From Desulfitobacterium sp038181555 (lineage in GTDB: Bacteria > Bacillota > Desulfitobacteriia > Desulfitobacteriales > Desulfitobacteriaceae): a stretch of DNA of 46,920 nucleotides. The stretch spans positions 1-46,920 of the forward strand of contig NZ_JBBWUA010000025.1 in the NCBI RefSeq assembly GCF_038181555.1. Reading direction: 5' to 3'. The position numbers and the translations under genes were made by a program. The notes below the pieces were generated by a model. The model saw only the letters and a program-made list of their open reading frames with translations, ran no database searches and was not told where the DNA came from. Within the stretch, counting starts at the first letter, position 1, and the number at the start of each line of letters is the position of its first letter. Below are positions 1-7,553 of this stretch, in pieces.

Positions 1-1
1 A

Positions 2-193
2 GACGAGGCTTCTCTCCGAACTTCAATTGACAAATACATTCATTTCTATAACTATGAACGGCTTCAGGAACGCTTCGACAACCGTGCTCCTATGGAAGTT
101 CGGGCTGCTGCACTTGAAACAGATTCTCCTGCACAATATCCAATTCCAGAGAACAAGCGTATTCTGAGGTACAAGGCAAAGTTTGCCGCATAA
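2..193 (+). mobile_element. IS3-family transposase (OrfB), C-terminal end only
   Basis: An open frame entering from the left edge encodes 63 residues and ends at a TAA at 191-193. It contains FYNYERLQERFDNRAPMEV, which resembles the conserved end of the DDE integrase core of IS3/IS150-type transposases (the 'YN..R.H..L....P' block). The catalytic DDE residues lie outside the window, so it cannot be said whether the element is intact. A hairpin follows the stop at once. No confident terminal inverted repeat could be recognised without the left end. Confidence 0.82.
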
Positions 194-194
194 A

Positions 195-229
195 AAATAG
201 CTACCGCCAATTTTGCAGTAGCTATTTCT
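195..229 (+). terminator. Hairpin after the transposase
   Basis: A perfect 10-bp inverted repeat (AAATAGCTAC at 195-204 and GTAGCTATTT at 218-227) begins two bases after the transposase stop. A short T stretch is part of the right arm. It probably ends transposase transcription and insulates the next gene. Confidence 0.6.
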
Positions 230-320
230 ATAACCCTCTTTATTTATTTCCCTGGTCTACCTTGACAGGGGCGGATCACAGTGAGCGGCTTTTGTGTATG
301 TTAATATCCCTTGGTAATGG

Positions 321-349
321 TTGATTTTTCTTCCCGGTTATACTATGCT
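321..349 (+). promoter_or_regulatory. Probable sigma-A promoter of the metal regulator
   Basis: TTGATT at 321-326 and TATGCT at 344-349 are separated by 17 bp, upstream of the regulator start at 393. It is a reasonable but not perfect match. DtxR/MntR regulators often control themselves, but no clear operator palindrome was seen here. Confidence 0.45.
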
Positions 350-392
350 TTGGTTAAGATTTTTTTGAGATCGAGGAGAAGGAGCTATTGCC

Positions 393-767
393 ATGAGTAT
401 TCATGAATCCGGTGAGATGTATCTTGAGACTATTTATGTGCTGAATAAAAAAAGGGGCGATATTCGCTCCATTGATATTGCCAATGAACTGGGTTATACG
501 AAGCCGAGCATTAGTCGTGCTGTGGGTATTCTCAAGAAAAATAAGTATATCGAAGTTGATTCCGGCGGAGTTATTACCTTGACTGGTAAGGGAGAACAAA
601 CTGCCTCGCAAATTTATGAGCGCCATGCCTTGTTGACAAAATTTCTAATGCACTTAGGTGTAGATGCAGAGACTGCTGACCAAGATGCTTGCCGTGTGGA
701 ACATGTGATCAGCCAAGAAACCTTTGAGAAAATCAAAGAAGAGTTAAATAAGCGGTCTCAGGCTTAG
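393..767 (+). CDS. DtxR/MntR-family metal-dependent transcriptional regulator
   Basis: The 124-residue protein opens with an N-terminal winged helix (about 7-65; helix-turn-helix around IDIANELGYTKPSISRAV). A short helical metal-binding and dimerisation domain follows. Likely metal ligands are visible: H78 in YERHALL and C100, E103 and H104 in ACRVEHV, the Cys-x2-Glu-His arrangement of DtxR/IdeR proteins. MntR usually has Glu in place of the Cys, so iron rather than manganese sensing is possible. There is no SH3-like third domain, and the length is typical of short MntR-type proteins. The ATG is preceded by GAGGAGAAGGAGC. The gene is transcribed alone, with hairpins after its stop. The metal specificity is inference. 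Confidence 0.85.
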   Translation: MSIHESGEMYLETIYVLNKKRGDIRSIDIANELGYTKPSISRAVGILKKNKYIEVDSGGVITLTGKGEQTASQIYERHALLTKFLMHLGVDAETADQDACRVEHVISQETFEKIKEELNKRSQA

Positions 768-796
768 CCACTTGTTCCACTGGAACAATAAGCCTG
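759..796 (+). terminator. Two-step inverted repeat overlapping the regulator stop codon
   Basis: CAGGCTTA at 759-766 pairs with TAAGCCTG at 789-796, and inside it TGTTCC (773-778) pairs with GGAACA (782-787). The outer left arm includes part of the stop codon of the preceding gene. There is no T-run, so it may protect the mRNA 3' end or add to the terminator just downstream. Confidence 0.4.
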
Positions 797-817
797 GGGA
801 CAAAAACTGAACGAAGT

Positions 818-858
818 GGGATGATCAAAAAATATTTTGGTCATCCCCTTATCTTTTA
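818..858 (+). terminator. Rho-independent terminator
   Basis: A 13-bp stem with one G-U pair joins 818-830 (GGGATGATCAAAA) to 835-847 (TTTTGGTCATCCC) around an AATA loop. A T-rich tail follows. It ends the metal regulator transcript. Confidence 0.7.
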
Positions 859-891
859 TTTCAGGCTAAGGAGTTCACTACCGATATACAC

Positions 892-919
892 TTGAATGTC
901 AATCTTCTGGTGTTACTAT
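892..919 (+). promoter_or_regulatory. Possible sigma-A promoter of the xerD-deoB-punA-pdp run
   Basis: TTGAAT at 892-897 and TACTAT at 914-919 lie 16 bp apart, after the terminator and before the small gene at 973. The match is plausible but unremarkable. Confidence 0.35.
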
Positions 920-972
920 GTCATCAAGACAATCCTCTACCGCATAAGTTTTAGGGATTGGGGGGCATAGTT

Positions 973-1203
973 ATGCAGCGTGGTAAGAGTTGGCCGGAAT
1001 TTTTCTTCTATCTCGCACGTGTCTTAGTTTTACTTGTTTTGCTTGCAGTACTGTTGCCGAAGCTTGTCACTGTATGCAGCCTATTGATTACTTCTCAGGG
1101 GGATCGGGATGAAAAACCTAGCGGCAACCCCATGCGGGTAGAAGAGGAAGGCAGTAATTGGAGTGAATTTGTTATACAGCTTTTTCCTGATATTAAAAGA
1201 TAG
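973..1203 (+). CDS. Small single-pass membrane protein upstream of xerD (YqzK-like position)
   Basis: The 76-residue protein has a hydrophobic helix at about residues 12-38 (YLARVLVLLVLLAVLLPKL) and a charged C-terminal tail. The ATG at 973 is preferred over an in-frame TTG at 958 because GGGGGG sits seven bases before it. In Bacillus subtilis a similarly small membrane protein, YqzK (DUF4227), lies directly before xerD (ripX). The position and size agree, but sequence similarity cannot be tested here. Function is unknown. Confidence 0.6.
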   Translation: MQRGKSWPEFFFYLARVLVLLVLLAVLLPKLVTVCSLLITSQGDRDEKPSGNPMRVEEEGSNWSEFVIQLFPDIKR

Positions 1204-1273
1204 GCTTATTTAATCAAATAATTCGCAGGAAAAGCTTCCCTTCTGTAGAATTTTATTCTGGGAGGGATTTCTT

Positions 1274-2254
1274 GTGGAGACTCAGGGTGAAATATGGATA
1301 AAAAAGTATTTAACTTACCTTAATGTAGAGCGAGGACTTTCCCAAAACACACGAATAAGCTACGACCGCGATCTAAAAAAGATCGCAGGCTTTCTTCAGG
1401 AACGAGGAAAAACTTTGCTAACCTGTGATGGCAATGATCTTTTTCTTTTCCTTCTGCATGAGAAGGATCTAGGAAGATCTTCTCGCACCTTAGCTCGGCA
1501 CCTCGCAACCCTGCGAGGGATATTTTCCTTTCTTTTGGGGGAGGAGATGCGCGAGGACGACCCTACCGAATATCTATCGTCTCCTAAGCTTGGGACACAT
1601 TTGCCTCATGTGTTGTCCGAAGGGACCATGGAAAAACTCTTTTTTAATGAAGAAAATATGGAAACAGCATCAGCATTAACTGCTCAAAGCGTAAATCAAA
1701 ACAAAAAGAGAAGGACAGGAACAGACGCCCAAGGGAAGAAGAAAGCGTTGTTAATGCGTAATATTGCCATGATTGAGGTACTCTATGGTTGTGGGTTGCG
1801 GGTTTCCGAATTAGTAGGTCTCAGGGTTAAGGATATAATCTTTGAGTCGAAGACACTGCGCTGCCGTGGTAAGGGTAATAAAGAACGGATTGTACCCATA
1901 GGAGAGTATGCGCTCAAAGTGGTACAGGATTATTTGGACCAAGGGCGAGAGCAACTGAGGTCTAAGAATAAAAGTGAGATGCTTTTTCTTAATTTGCAGG
2001 GAAAGGCTCTTACCCGACAAGGGGTATGGAATATTCTCAAGAAATGGGCACTGGATCATGGCGTCACCGAGAATATCTATCCTCACAAATTCAGGCATAG
2101 CTTTGCCACCCATCTTTTAGATCATGGGGCTGATCTCAGATCAGTGCAAGAGATGTTGGGGCATGCCGATATTTCAACTACCCAAATTTACACCCATCTT
2201 TCTAGGCAAAGGTTGATAGAGGTTTTTCGTAAAGCTCATCCACGAGCAGATTAA
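1274..2254 (+). CDS. xerD: Site-specific tyrosine recombinase XerD
   Basis: This cytoplasmic recombinase resolves chromosome dimers at dif together with XerC in most bacteria. The SAM-like N-terminal core-binding domain spans about 4-90 and the catalytic domain about 115-320. All catalytic residues are visible: R176 (GLRVSEL), K200 (GKGNKERIVP), H271 and R274 (HKFRHSFATH), H297 (MLGHADISTT) and the Y306 nucleophile (QIYTHLS). At 326 residues it is about 25-30 longer than usual because of a hydrophilic insert near 125-157, between the two domains. The GTG start follows GGAGGG by seven bases. Placement just before deoB and punA matches the B. subtilis ripX-drm-pupG arrangement, which favours XerD over XerC. 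Confidence 0.9.
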   Translation: METQGEIWIKKYLTYLNVERGLSQNTRISYDRDLKKIAGFLQERGKTLLTCDGNDLFLFLLHEKDLGRSSRTLARHLATLRGIFSFLLGEEMREDDPTEYLSSPKLGTHLPHVLSEGTMEKLFFNEENMETASALTAQSVNQNKKRRTGTDAQGKKKALLMRNIAMIEVLYGCGLRVSELVGLRVKDIIFESKTLRCRGKGNKERIVPIGEYALKVVQDYLDQGREQLRSKNKSEMLFLNLQGKALTRQGVWNILKKWALDHGVTENIYPHKFRHSFATHLLDHGADLRSVQEMLGHADISTTQIYTHLSRQRLIEVFRKAHPRAD

Positions 2255-2284
2255 CATAACGAGGCCACAAGGGGGAATTACTTC

Positions 2285-3457
2285 TTGAAAAGAGTTATTT
2301 TGATCGTTTTAGATAGTGTAGGAATTGGTGAAATGCCGGATGCCAATGTGTATGGTGACGTGGGCAGTAATACCCTAGGTAACATGGCAAAGGTCCGTGG
2401 TGGGTTGCATTTACCACATCTGCAGAATTTAGGGTTAGGAAATATTGAGCCTATACAGGGGGTCGCACCGGTGGCCTGTCCCGCAGGATGCTATGGAAAA
2501 ATGGCAGAAAGATCTCCTGGTAAGGATACCACTACGGGACATTGGGAGATGGCTGGTGTGGTCTTAGAAATGGCCTTTCCCACCTTCCCTCAGGGTTTTC
2601 CGGATGAGTTTATTCAAGCCTTCGCCATGCGTATCGGGCGTCAAGTCATCGGTAATGAAGTGGCTTCAGGCACAGAGATCATTCAACGTTTAGGTCAAGA
2701 GCATGTTACGACCGGGAAACCCATCGTTTATACTTCCGCAGACTCCGTTTTCCAGATAGCAGCCCACGAAGAGGTCATCCCTCTCGATGAGTTGTATAAA
2801 ATTTGCGAAATAGCCAGAGAAATGCTTGACGGAGATTTAAAAGTTGGCCGAGTGATCGCCCGACCCTTTTTGGGCACGGCAGGTAACTTTAATCGGACAA
2901 CCCATCGTCATGATTATGCGGTTGAACCACCCCATGAGATGCTCTTGGATGTAATTAAAGAAAAGGGACTTCAGGTCATGGCTGTGGGGAAGATCAAAGA
3001 TATTTATGCTGGCCGCGGGGTAACCGAACACGTTCCTAGCATCAGCAATAGGGACGGAATAGATAAGACTCTGGTCTTTATGGGTCAGAGAAAATCTGGT
3101 TTAATCATGACGAATTTAGTAGATTTTGATATGCTTTATGGCCATCGTAATGATGTAGAGAAGTATGCTCAGGCTCTTCAGGAATTTGATGCCAGATTAC
3201 CGGAGGTCCTCGCTGCTCTAGGCGAGGAGGATATCTTAATGATCACGGCGGACCATGGCTGTGATCCGACTACAGCAAGCACGGATCATTCTCGTGAATA
3301 CGTCCCCTTGCTAGTGTATGGGAAGCAAATCAATCCGGGTACGAATCTGGGAGTCCGTTCTTCCTTTGCCGACTTGGGAGCAACTATCGCGGCATATTTG
3401 GGGACCGATGCTTTACGCAACGGCCAGAGCTTTTTGGATGATTTGCTTAAAAGATGA
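2285..3457 (+). CDS. deoB: Phosphopentomutase
   Basis: The enzyme interconverts ribose-1-phosphate and ribose-5-phosphate (also the deoxy forms), linking nucleoside phosphorolysis to the pentose phosphate pathway. It is an alkaline-phosphatase superfamily protein of 390 residues, the usual length. Visible signatures are the N-terminal metal motif VLDSVGIGEMPDA (D10), the phosphorylatable Thr region GKDTTTGHWEMAG (79-91), and the C-terminal metal-binding DHGCDPTTASTDHSREYVP. The TTG start follows AGGGGGAA, 30 bases after xerD. Together with punA and pdp it completes a salvage route that takes purine and pyrimidine nucleosides to pentose phosphates. Confidence 0.96.
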   Translation: MKRVILIVLDSVGIGEMPDANVYGDVGSNTLGNMAKVRGGLHLPHLQNLGLGNIEPIQGVAPVACPAGCYGKMAERSPGKDTTTGHWEMAGVVLEMAFPTFPQGFPDEFIQAFAMRIGRQVIGNEVASGTEIIQRLGQEHVTTGKPIVYTSADSVFQIAAHEEVIPLDELYKICEIAREMLDGDLKVGRVIARPFLGTAGNFNRTTHRHDYAVEPPHEMLLDVIKEKGLQVMAVGKIKDIYAGRGVTEHVPSISNRDGIDKTLVFMGQRKSGLIMTNLVDFDMLYGHRNDVEKYAQALQEFDARLPEVLAALGEEDILMITADHGCDPTTASTDHSREYVPLLVYGKQINPGTNLGVRSSFADLGATIAAYLGTDALRNGQSFLDDLLKR

Positions 3458-3511
3458 TCGTATTTAGTTAAATGAACATGAGCGTATCAGTATGAAAATA
3501 GAGGAGCGATT

Positions 3512-4351
3512 ATGATTATGAGTGAGCAAAAGTTTATGGACAGTTTGAGTGAAGCCCGACGTGGTATTATGGAGAGAGTAAATATTGAACCTCAGATGGG
3601 AATTATCCTTGGTTCAGGATTGGGTGGTTTTGTAGATTTAATCGAAAATCCAGTGGCTATCCCTTATCATGAGATTCCTCATTTCCCAATATCTACTGTA
3701 GAGGGTCATAAAGGACAGCTAGTATTCGGGAAGGTTTTAGGCAAACCTGTGGTAGCCATGCAAGGACGTTTCCACTTTTATGAAGGGTATTCCATGCAAG
3801 AGGTCACCTTTCCCGTCAGAGTTATGCAGGCCTTGGGAGTTACCGGATTGATCGTGACTAACGCCGCCGGTGGTATCAACCCCGGGTATCGACCCGGGGA
3901 TCTGATCTTAATTAAGGATCATATTAATATGATGGGAGACAATCCCTTGCGCGGAGCGAATCTTAGTAATCTTGGTCCTCGTTTCCCAGATTTGAGCGAG
4001 GGCTATGATCTGGAATGGCGGCAAAGAGCTTTATCTATAGCTCGGGAAGTCGGCATCTTCCCCCAAGAGGGAGTATATGCGGCCATGAGCGGCCCAAGCT
4101 ATGAAAGTCCGGCCGAAATTCGCTTCCTTCGCACGGCCGGTGCTGATCTGGTGGGCATGAGTACCGTTCCTGAAGTCATTGTGGCTAACCATGGAGGGAT
4201 GAGGGTCTTAGGGATCTCCTGTGTCACCAATATGGCGGCGGGTATTCTTTCGCAGCGTCTCAGCCATGCTGAGGTTATGGAGACTGCCCAACGCATTGAG
4301 AAGCAGTTTGTACGATTTGTCCAAGCTTTAGTTAAGGGACTTGTCCCGTAA
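3512..4351 (+). CDS. punA: Purine-nucleoside phosphorylase (family 2, trimeric type)
   Basis: The enzyme phosphorolyses inosine and guanosine and their deoxy forms to base and (deoxy)ribose-1-phosphate, the substrate of the upstream phosphopentomutase. Visible motifs are the phosphate-binding GSGLGGF (about 34-40), HKGQLVFG, the TNAAGGINPGY stretch, and the purine-binding region GMSTVPEVIVANHGGMRV near the C-terminus. The length of 279 is usual for the trimeric low-molecular-mass class. The ATG at 3512 is five bases after GAGGAG; a second in-frame ATG lies six bases later. It sits 54 bp after deoB, most likely in the same transcript. The B. subtilis homologue is PupG. Confidence 0.95.
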   Translation: MIMSEQKFMDSLSEARRGIMERVNIEPQMGIILGSGLGGFVDLIENPVAIPYHEIPHFPISTVEGHKGQLVFGKVLGKPVVAMQGRFHFYEGYSMQEVTFPVRVMQALGVTGLIVTNAAGGINPGYRPGDLILIKDHINMMGDNPLRGANLSNLGPRFPDLSEGYDLEWRQRALSIAREVGIFPQEGVYAAMSGPSYESPAEIRFLRTAGADLVGMSTVPEVIVANHGGMRVLGISCVTNMAAGILSQRLSHAEVMETAQRIEKQFVRFVQALVKGLVP

Positions 4352-4418
4352 AATATTTTTTCCTGTAATCGTAACTCGCTTTGTAGAGATGATTGCATAA
4401 ATATTAGGGGGCGAAACG

Positions 4419-5711
4419 ATGAGAGTTGTTGATATAATCAATAAAAAGAAAATGGGGCAAGTCTTGTCCCAAGAAGAAATAGAGTTTTTTGTGCAAGGTT
4501 ATGTCAAAGGTGAAATTCCGGATTATCAGATAGCCGCGCTTTATATGGCAATCTACTTCCAAGGCATGATGGATGAAGAGATAACCAACTTAACGATGGC
4601 TTATGTAAATTCAGGAGAGATAATAGATTTATCGGGGATTCAAGGTGTAAAAGTTGATAAGCATTCAACTGGAGGAGTGGGGGATAAGATAAGCCTTATC
4701 GTCATCCCCTTAGTTGCTTCCTTGGGCATTCCTGTGGCCAAAATGAGTGGCAGAGGGTTAGGACATACCGGCGGTACGATCGATAAATTAGAAGCTATTC
4801 CAGGATTTAAGACCACTCTAAATACAGAGGAATTTATCTCCAATGTGAACAAACATGGGATGGCTGTGGTTGGACAAACAGCAAACCTAACGCCCGCTGA
4901 CAAACTAACTTATGCCTTAAGGGATGTTACAGGAACAGTGGATAGTATTCCTCTCATAGCAAGCTCGATTATGAGTAAAAAAATTGCCTCTGGGGCAGAT
5001 GCCATAGTCTTAGATGTCAAAGTAGGCTCAGGGGCTTTCATGAAATCGATCGATGAAGCTAAAAAATTGGCTGGATGTATGGTGCAAATCGGTAAGTCTT
5101 TAAATAGAAGGACTATTGCTATTATCACCGATATGAATCAACCCCTTGGCCATGAAGTGGGCAACGCTAATGAGATAAGAGAGGTTATCGATGTTTTAAG
5201 CGGAAAGGGTGCTGAGGATGAAACCACTGTTGCCTTGACCATTGCTACATATATGGCTATTGCCAGTGGAAAGTATGCTGATTTCAACTCTACCTATGGC
5301 GAACTTCAACAGATTATTGCCTCCGGTAGAGCTATCGAAAAACTAAAAGAGCTCATCACCATTCAAGGGGGAAATCCTCAAACAGTTGAGGAACCGGCCA
5401 TACTACCTCAGGCTAAGCATCATCTCGAAATTCGTGCGGACCAGGCGGGGTATATAAGTCATATTGATGCGGAACAAATTGGCATTGTTGCTATGCTCCT
5501 AGGTGCGGGACGGGAAAAGAAAGAAGACCCCATTGATTATGCAGCAGGGGTAACTCTCTTGAAAAAGGTCGGGGATTATGTGAAGCTAAATGAACCTCTT
5601 TGTCTCCTTCATACTAACCTTGATCAAGTGAAAACAAATGTCTTAAAGGCCTATAAGATTCAAGATAATAAGCCTGACCTGGTAGAATACATTCATGAAG
5701 TAATCAAGTGA
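4419..5711 (+). CDS. pdp: Pyrimidine-nucleoside phosphorylase
   Basis: The enzyme phosphorolyses uridine, thymidine and deoxyuridine. The 430-residue protein shows the thymidine/pyrimidine-nucleoside phosphorylase signature SGRGLGHTGGTIDKLEAIPG at 110-129, the phosphate loop KHSTGGVGDK at 81-90, and a C-terminal barrel-sandwich domain from about 345. The Bacillus-type length and sequence style suggest the broad-specificity Pdp rather than DeoA. A GGGGGCG ribosome site precedes the ATG. It follows punA after 67 bp and closes the nucleoside salvage run. Confidence 0.95.
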   Translation: MRVVDIINKKKMGQVLSQEEIEFFVQGYVKGEIPDYQIAALYMAIYFQGMMDEEITNLTMAYVNSGEIIDLSGIQGVKVDKHSTGGVGDKISLIVIPLVASLGIPVAKMSGRGLGHTGGTIDKLEAIPGFKTTLNTEEFISNVNKHGMAVVGQTANLTPADKLTYALRDVTGTVDSIPLIASSIMSKKIASGADAIVLDVKVGSGAFMKSIDEAKKLAGCMVQIGKSLNRRTIAIITDMNQPLGHEVGNANEIREVIDVLSGKGAEDETTVALTIATYMAIASGKYADFNSTYGELQQIIASGRAIEKLKELITIQGGNPQTVEEPAILPQAKHHLEIRADQAGYISHIDAEQIGIVAMLLGAGREKKEDPIDYAAGVTLLKKVGDYVKLNEPLCLLHTNLDQVKTNVLKAYKIQDNKPDLVEYIHEVIK

Positions 5712-5865
5712 ATAATGAAGACAGAAACCGTTATTTTCATACTCTAAGGCGGTGTTATTTCCTTATCAAAACATCCTCTGCTATTACATAAGCTAGTATG
5801 GATTTGGAAACAAGAGAAATCTGTCGGTTTAATTGTTAATTATAATTGTTCATTAAATATGAAAG

Positions 5866-5895
5866 ACCCTGACCATAACTTTGGTCAGGGTTTAA
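5866..5895 (+). terminator. Hairpin after pdp
   Basis: ACCCTGACCA (5866-5875) pairs perfectly with TGGTCAGGGT (5882-5891), with a six-base loop and a short TTTAAT tail. It is probably the terminator of the xerD-pdp run. The 286-base gap between pdp and the AraC gene otherwise holds only AT-rich sequence in which no gene was found. Confidence 0.6.
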
Positions 5896-5997
5896 TGATA
5901 CTCGCACAAAGGGAATTCGATATAACTTTCATTAAAATGTCGAGTAACCTTTGGAAAGCTTAGATATTATGTACATATGAAAGGAGGATAGTATACG

Positions 5998-6864
5998 ATG
6001 CTAAACGAGCTTAACCATGTGATTGACTATATTGAAGAGCATCTTGTTGATGATTTATCTCTTGAGGAGATTGCTAATTCTGTGAGGGTTTCTGACTATC
6101 ACTTGAGGATGGTATTCCTATATCTAGCAGGAATGACCCTAAGCGAATATATCAAAAATCGCAGACTGGCAGAAGCAAATAAGGATTTATTACAGGGAGA
6201 AAAAGTGACGGATGTAGCTTTTAAGTATGGTTATCAGTCCATGGATGGTTTTAGCCGAGCTTTTAAAAAGTGGAGTGGCTTTTTGCCTTCAGAGGTGATA
6301 AGAAAAGGCATCAATAAATCTTTTCCCAAACTTTCATTCGTTATAACAGTCAAAGGAGGAGTCAGTATGGAATTTAGAATCGAAGAAAAGCCAGCCTTTA
6401 ATTTAGCAGGTGTCTGCAAGCGAGTCCCTATGCAATTCGAAGGTGTTAATAACGAGATAGTAAAGCTGGCTATGAGCATTACAGAGGAGCAAAGAAAAGA
6501 AATGCATGCTCTGAAAAACATTGAACCCTATGAAGTTGTTAACGCTTCTTATGATGCTGATGCAAACTTCTTAAAAGAAGAGGGTGATCTAACCCATCTC
6601 ATTGGGGTTTTAACTACTAAAGATGAAATAAGTGGGAACTTAGCAAGAGTACCGGTAGCAGCCTGTACTTGGGCAATATTCCCTAATGAAGGACCCTTTC
6701 CTTCTACGTTACAGAGCACCATGGCAAAAGTGTATTCAGAATGGCTTCCTTCTTCAAATTATGAGGTGATCAATGCCCCGTCTTTTTCCTTTACCAAGAT
6801 GAACCCACAGAAAAAAGACTATGCCTATAGTGAAGTTTGGATTCCTGTTCGTAAGAAAGACTGA
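5998..6864 (+). CDS. AraC-family regulator with C-terminal GyrI-like effector-binding domain
   Basis: The 288-residue protein has an N-terminal AraC-type DNA-binding domain with two helix-turn-helix units (about 8-105; LSLEEIANSVRVSDYHLRMV and VTDVAFKYGYQSMDGFSRAF). A GyrI-like/AraC_E_bind small-molecule domain follows from about residue 124, beginning near MEFRIEEKPAFNLAGVCKRV. This order (HTH first, effector domain last) is that of Rob- and YdeE-like proteins. Such domains typically bind amphipathic drugs or metabolites. AAGGAGG precedes the ATG. The gene stands alone between hairpins, and the ligand is unknown. Confidence 0.85.
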   Translation: MLNELNHVIDYIEEHLVDDLSLEEIANSVRVSDYHLRMVFLYLAGMTLSEYIKNRRLAEANKDLLQGEKVTDVAFKYGYQSMDGFSRAFKKWSGFLPSEVIRKGINKSFPKLSFVITVKGGVSMEFRIEEKPAFNLAGVCKRVPMQFEGVNNEIVKLAMSITEEQRKEMHALKNIEPYEVVNASYDADANFLKEEGDLTHLIGVLTTKDEISGNLARVPVAACTWAIFPNEGPFPSTLQSTMAKVYSEWLPSSNYEVINAPSFSFTKMNPQKKDYAYSEVWIPVRKKD

Positions 6865-6889
6865 ATAATAGGGCCTGTTTCCCATTATT
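6864..6889 (+). terminator. Hairpin after the AraC-type gene
   Basis: AATAAT-A-GGG (6864-6873) pairs with CCC-ATTATT (6881-6889) with one bulged base. The left arm starts on the last bases of the stop codon. There is no clear T-run, so the assignment is weak. Confidence 0.35.
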
Positions 6890-6952
6890 AAAGTGACATA
6901 GGATGAGCTTTTTTCACGTAGTCTTTTAGTACCAGGATAAGGGGTGACTATT

Positions 6953-7429
6953 ATGCGTGAAAAGAAAGTGTATTCCTTGGTGGGGGAGACTACAACTGGT
7001 CAGCGTTATGCTGTGGTGGGGAATGCCGATCGTTTTTTAAAACATAAGCATGCCTATAAGGCTTGGCAGATTCTGAGACAATTTGGTTGTGTAGTCCATC
7101 CTGTAGCCGAAGATTTGCAGCGGCTGGAAGGGTTTAAGGTTTACCCACAGTTGGCAGCTTTAAAAGACAAAGTGGATGTAGTGGTTCCTTGCTTGAAAGC
7201 GGAACTGATGCCAGATATTATCAATCAAGTGCGGGAATGTGGAGCCCAATTCGTCTGGTTTCAAGAGCGCAACTGGACTGAAGAGTTCCAGGAGCAGGCT
7301 GATAATGCGGGTATCCAGGTATTACGAGGGTGTGTTCTCAAACATAAAATACATCCAAAGCCTTTGGGGTATCTCCATCCCTGCTATTGGCATGGACTCA
7401 AATCGCCCAAAGCGCCTAAACGCCGTTAA
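6953..7429 (+). CDS. CoA-binding domain protein (COG1832 type)
   Basis: The 158-residue protein has a single Rossmann-like CoA-binding fold. Typical features are AVVGNADRFLKHKHAYKAW near the N-terminus, a GCVVHPV strand, LEGFKVYPQLAALKDKVDVV, and CGAQFVWFQE, followed by a C-terminal Cys (LRGCVLKH). These proteins resemble the nucleotide-binding part of succinyl-CoA synthetase, and their physiological role is generally unknown. The ATG at 6953 is preferred to a GTG at 6944 because AAGGGG lies eight bases before it. A basic tail (KSPKAPKRR) ends the protein. A strong terminator follows, so it is probably monocistronic. Confidence 0.75.
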   Translation: MREKKVYSLVGETTTGQRYAVVGNADRFLKHKHAYKAWQILRQFGCVVHPVAEDLQRLEGFKVYPQLAALKDKVDVVVPCLKAELMPDIINQVRECGAQFVWFQERNWTEEFQEQADNAGIQVLRGCVLKHKIHPKPLGYLHPCYWHGLKSPKAPKRR

Positions 7430-7454
7430 AGATAATTTTATTCAGTTTTCATCG

Positions 7455-7493
7455 AAAGAACGTTACCCTATAGTGTTGGGAACGTTCTTTTTT
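7455..7493 (+). terminator. Rho-independent terminator
   Basis: AAAGAACGTT (7455-7464) pairs with AACGTTCTTT (7481-7490). CCC/GGG pairing continues inside, and a run of six T follows. It separates the CoA-binding gene from dacF. Confidence 0.8.
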
Positions 7494-7553
7494 CAATATT
7501 ATTTGTTTTTCTGGGGATAATAGAACAAACATGTTTTAAAGGGGGTCAAAGGA

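Noticed and set aside
354..626. Minus-strand open frame opposite the metal regulator
   Set aside because: It is fully contained in a clear plus-strand gene with a good ribosome site, and it has no recognisable protein features.
7239..7520. Plus-strand frame over the end of the CoA-binding gene and its terminator
   Set aside because: It runs through a strong terminator and ends with a string of hydrophobic residues produced by the T-run. There is no ribosome site.
7484..7522. Sigma-F promoter before dacF
   Set aside because: GGGGATAATA fits the -10 consensus, but no -35 of the GYWTA kind occurs at the right distance, so it was not listed as a feature.
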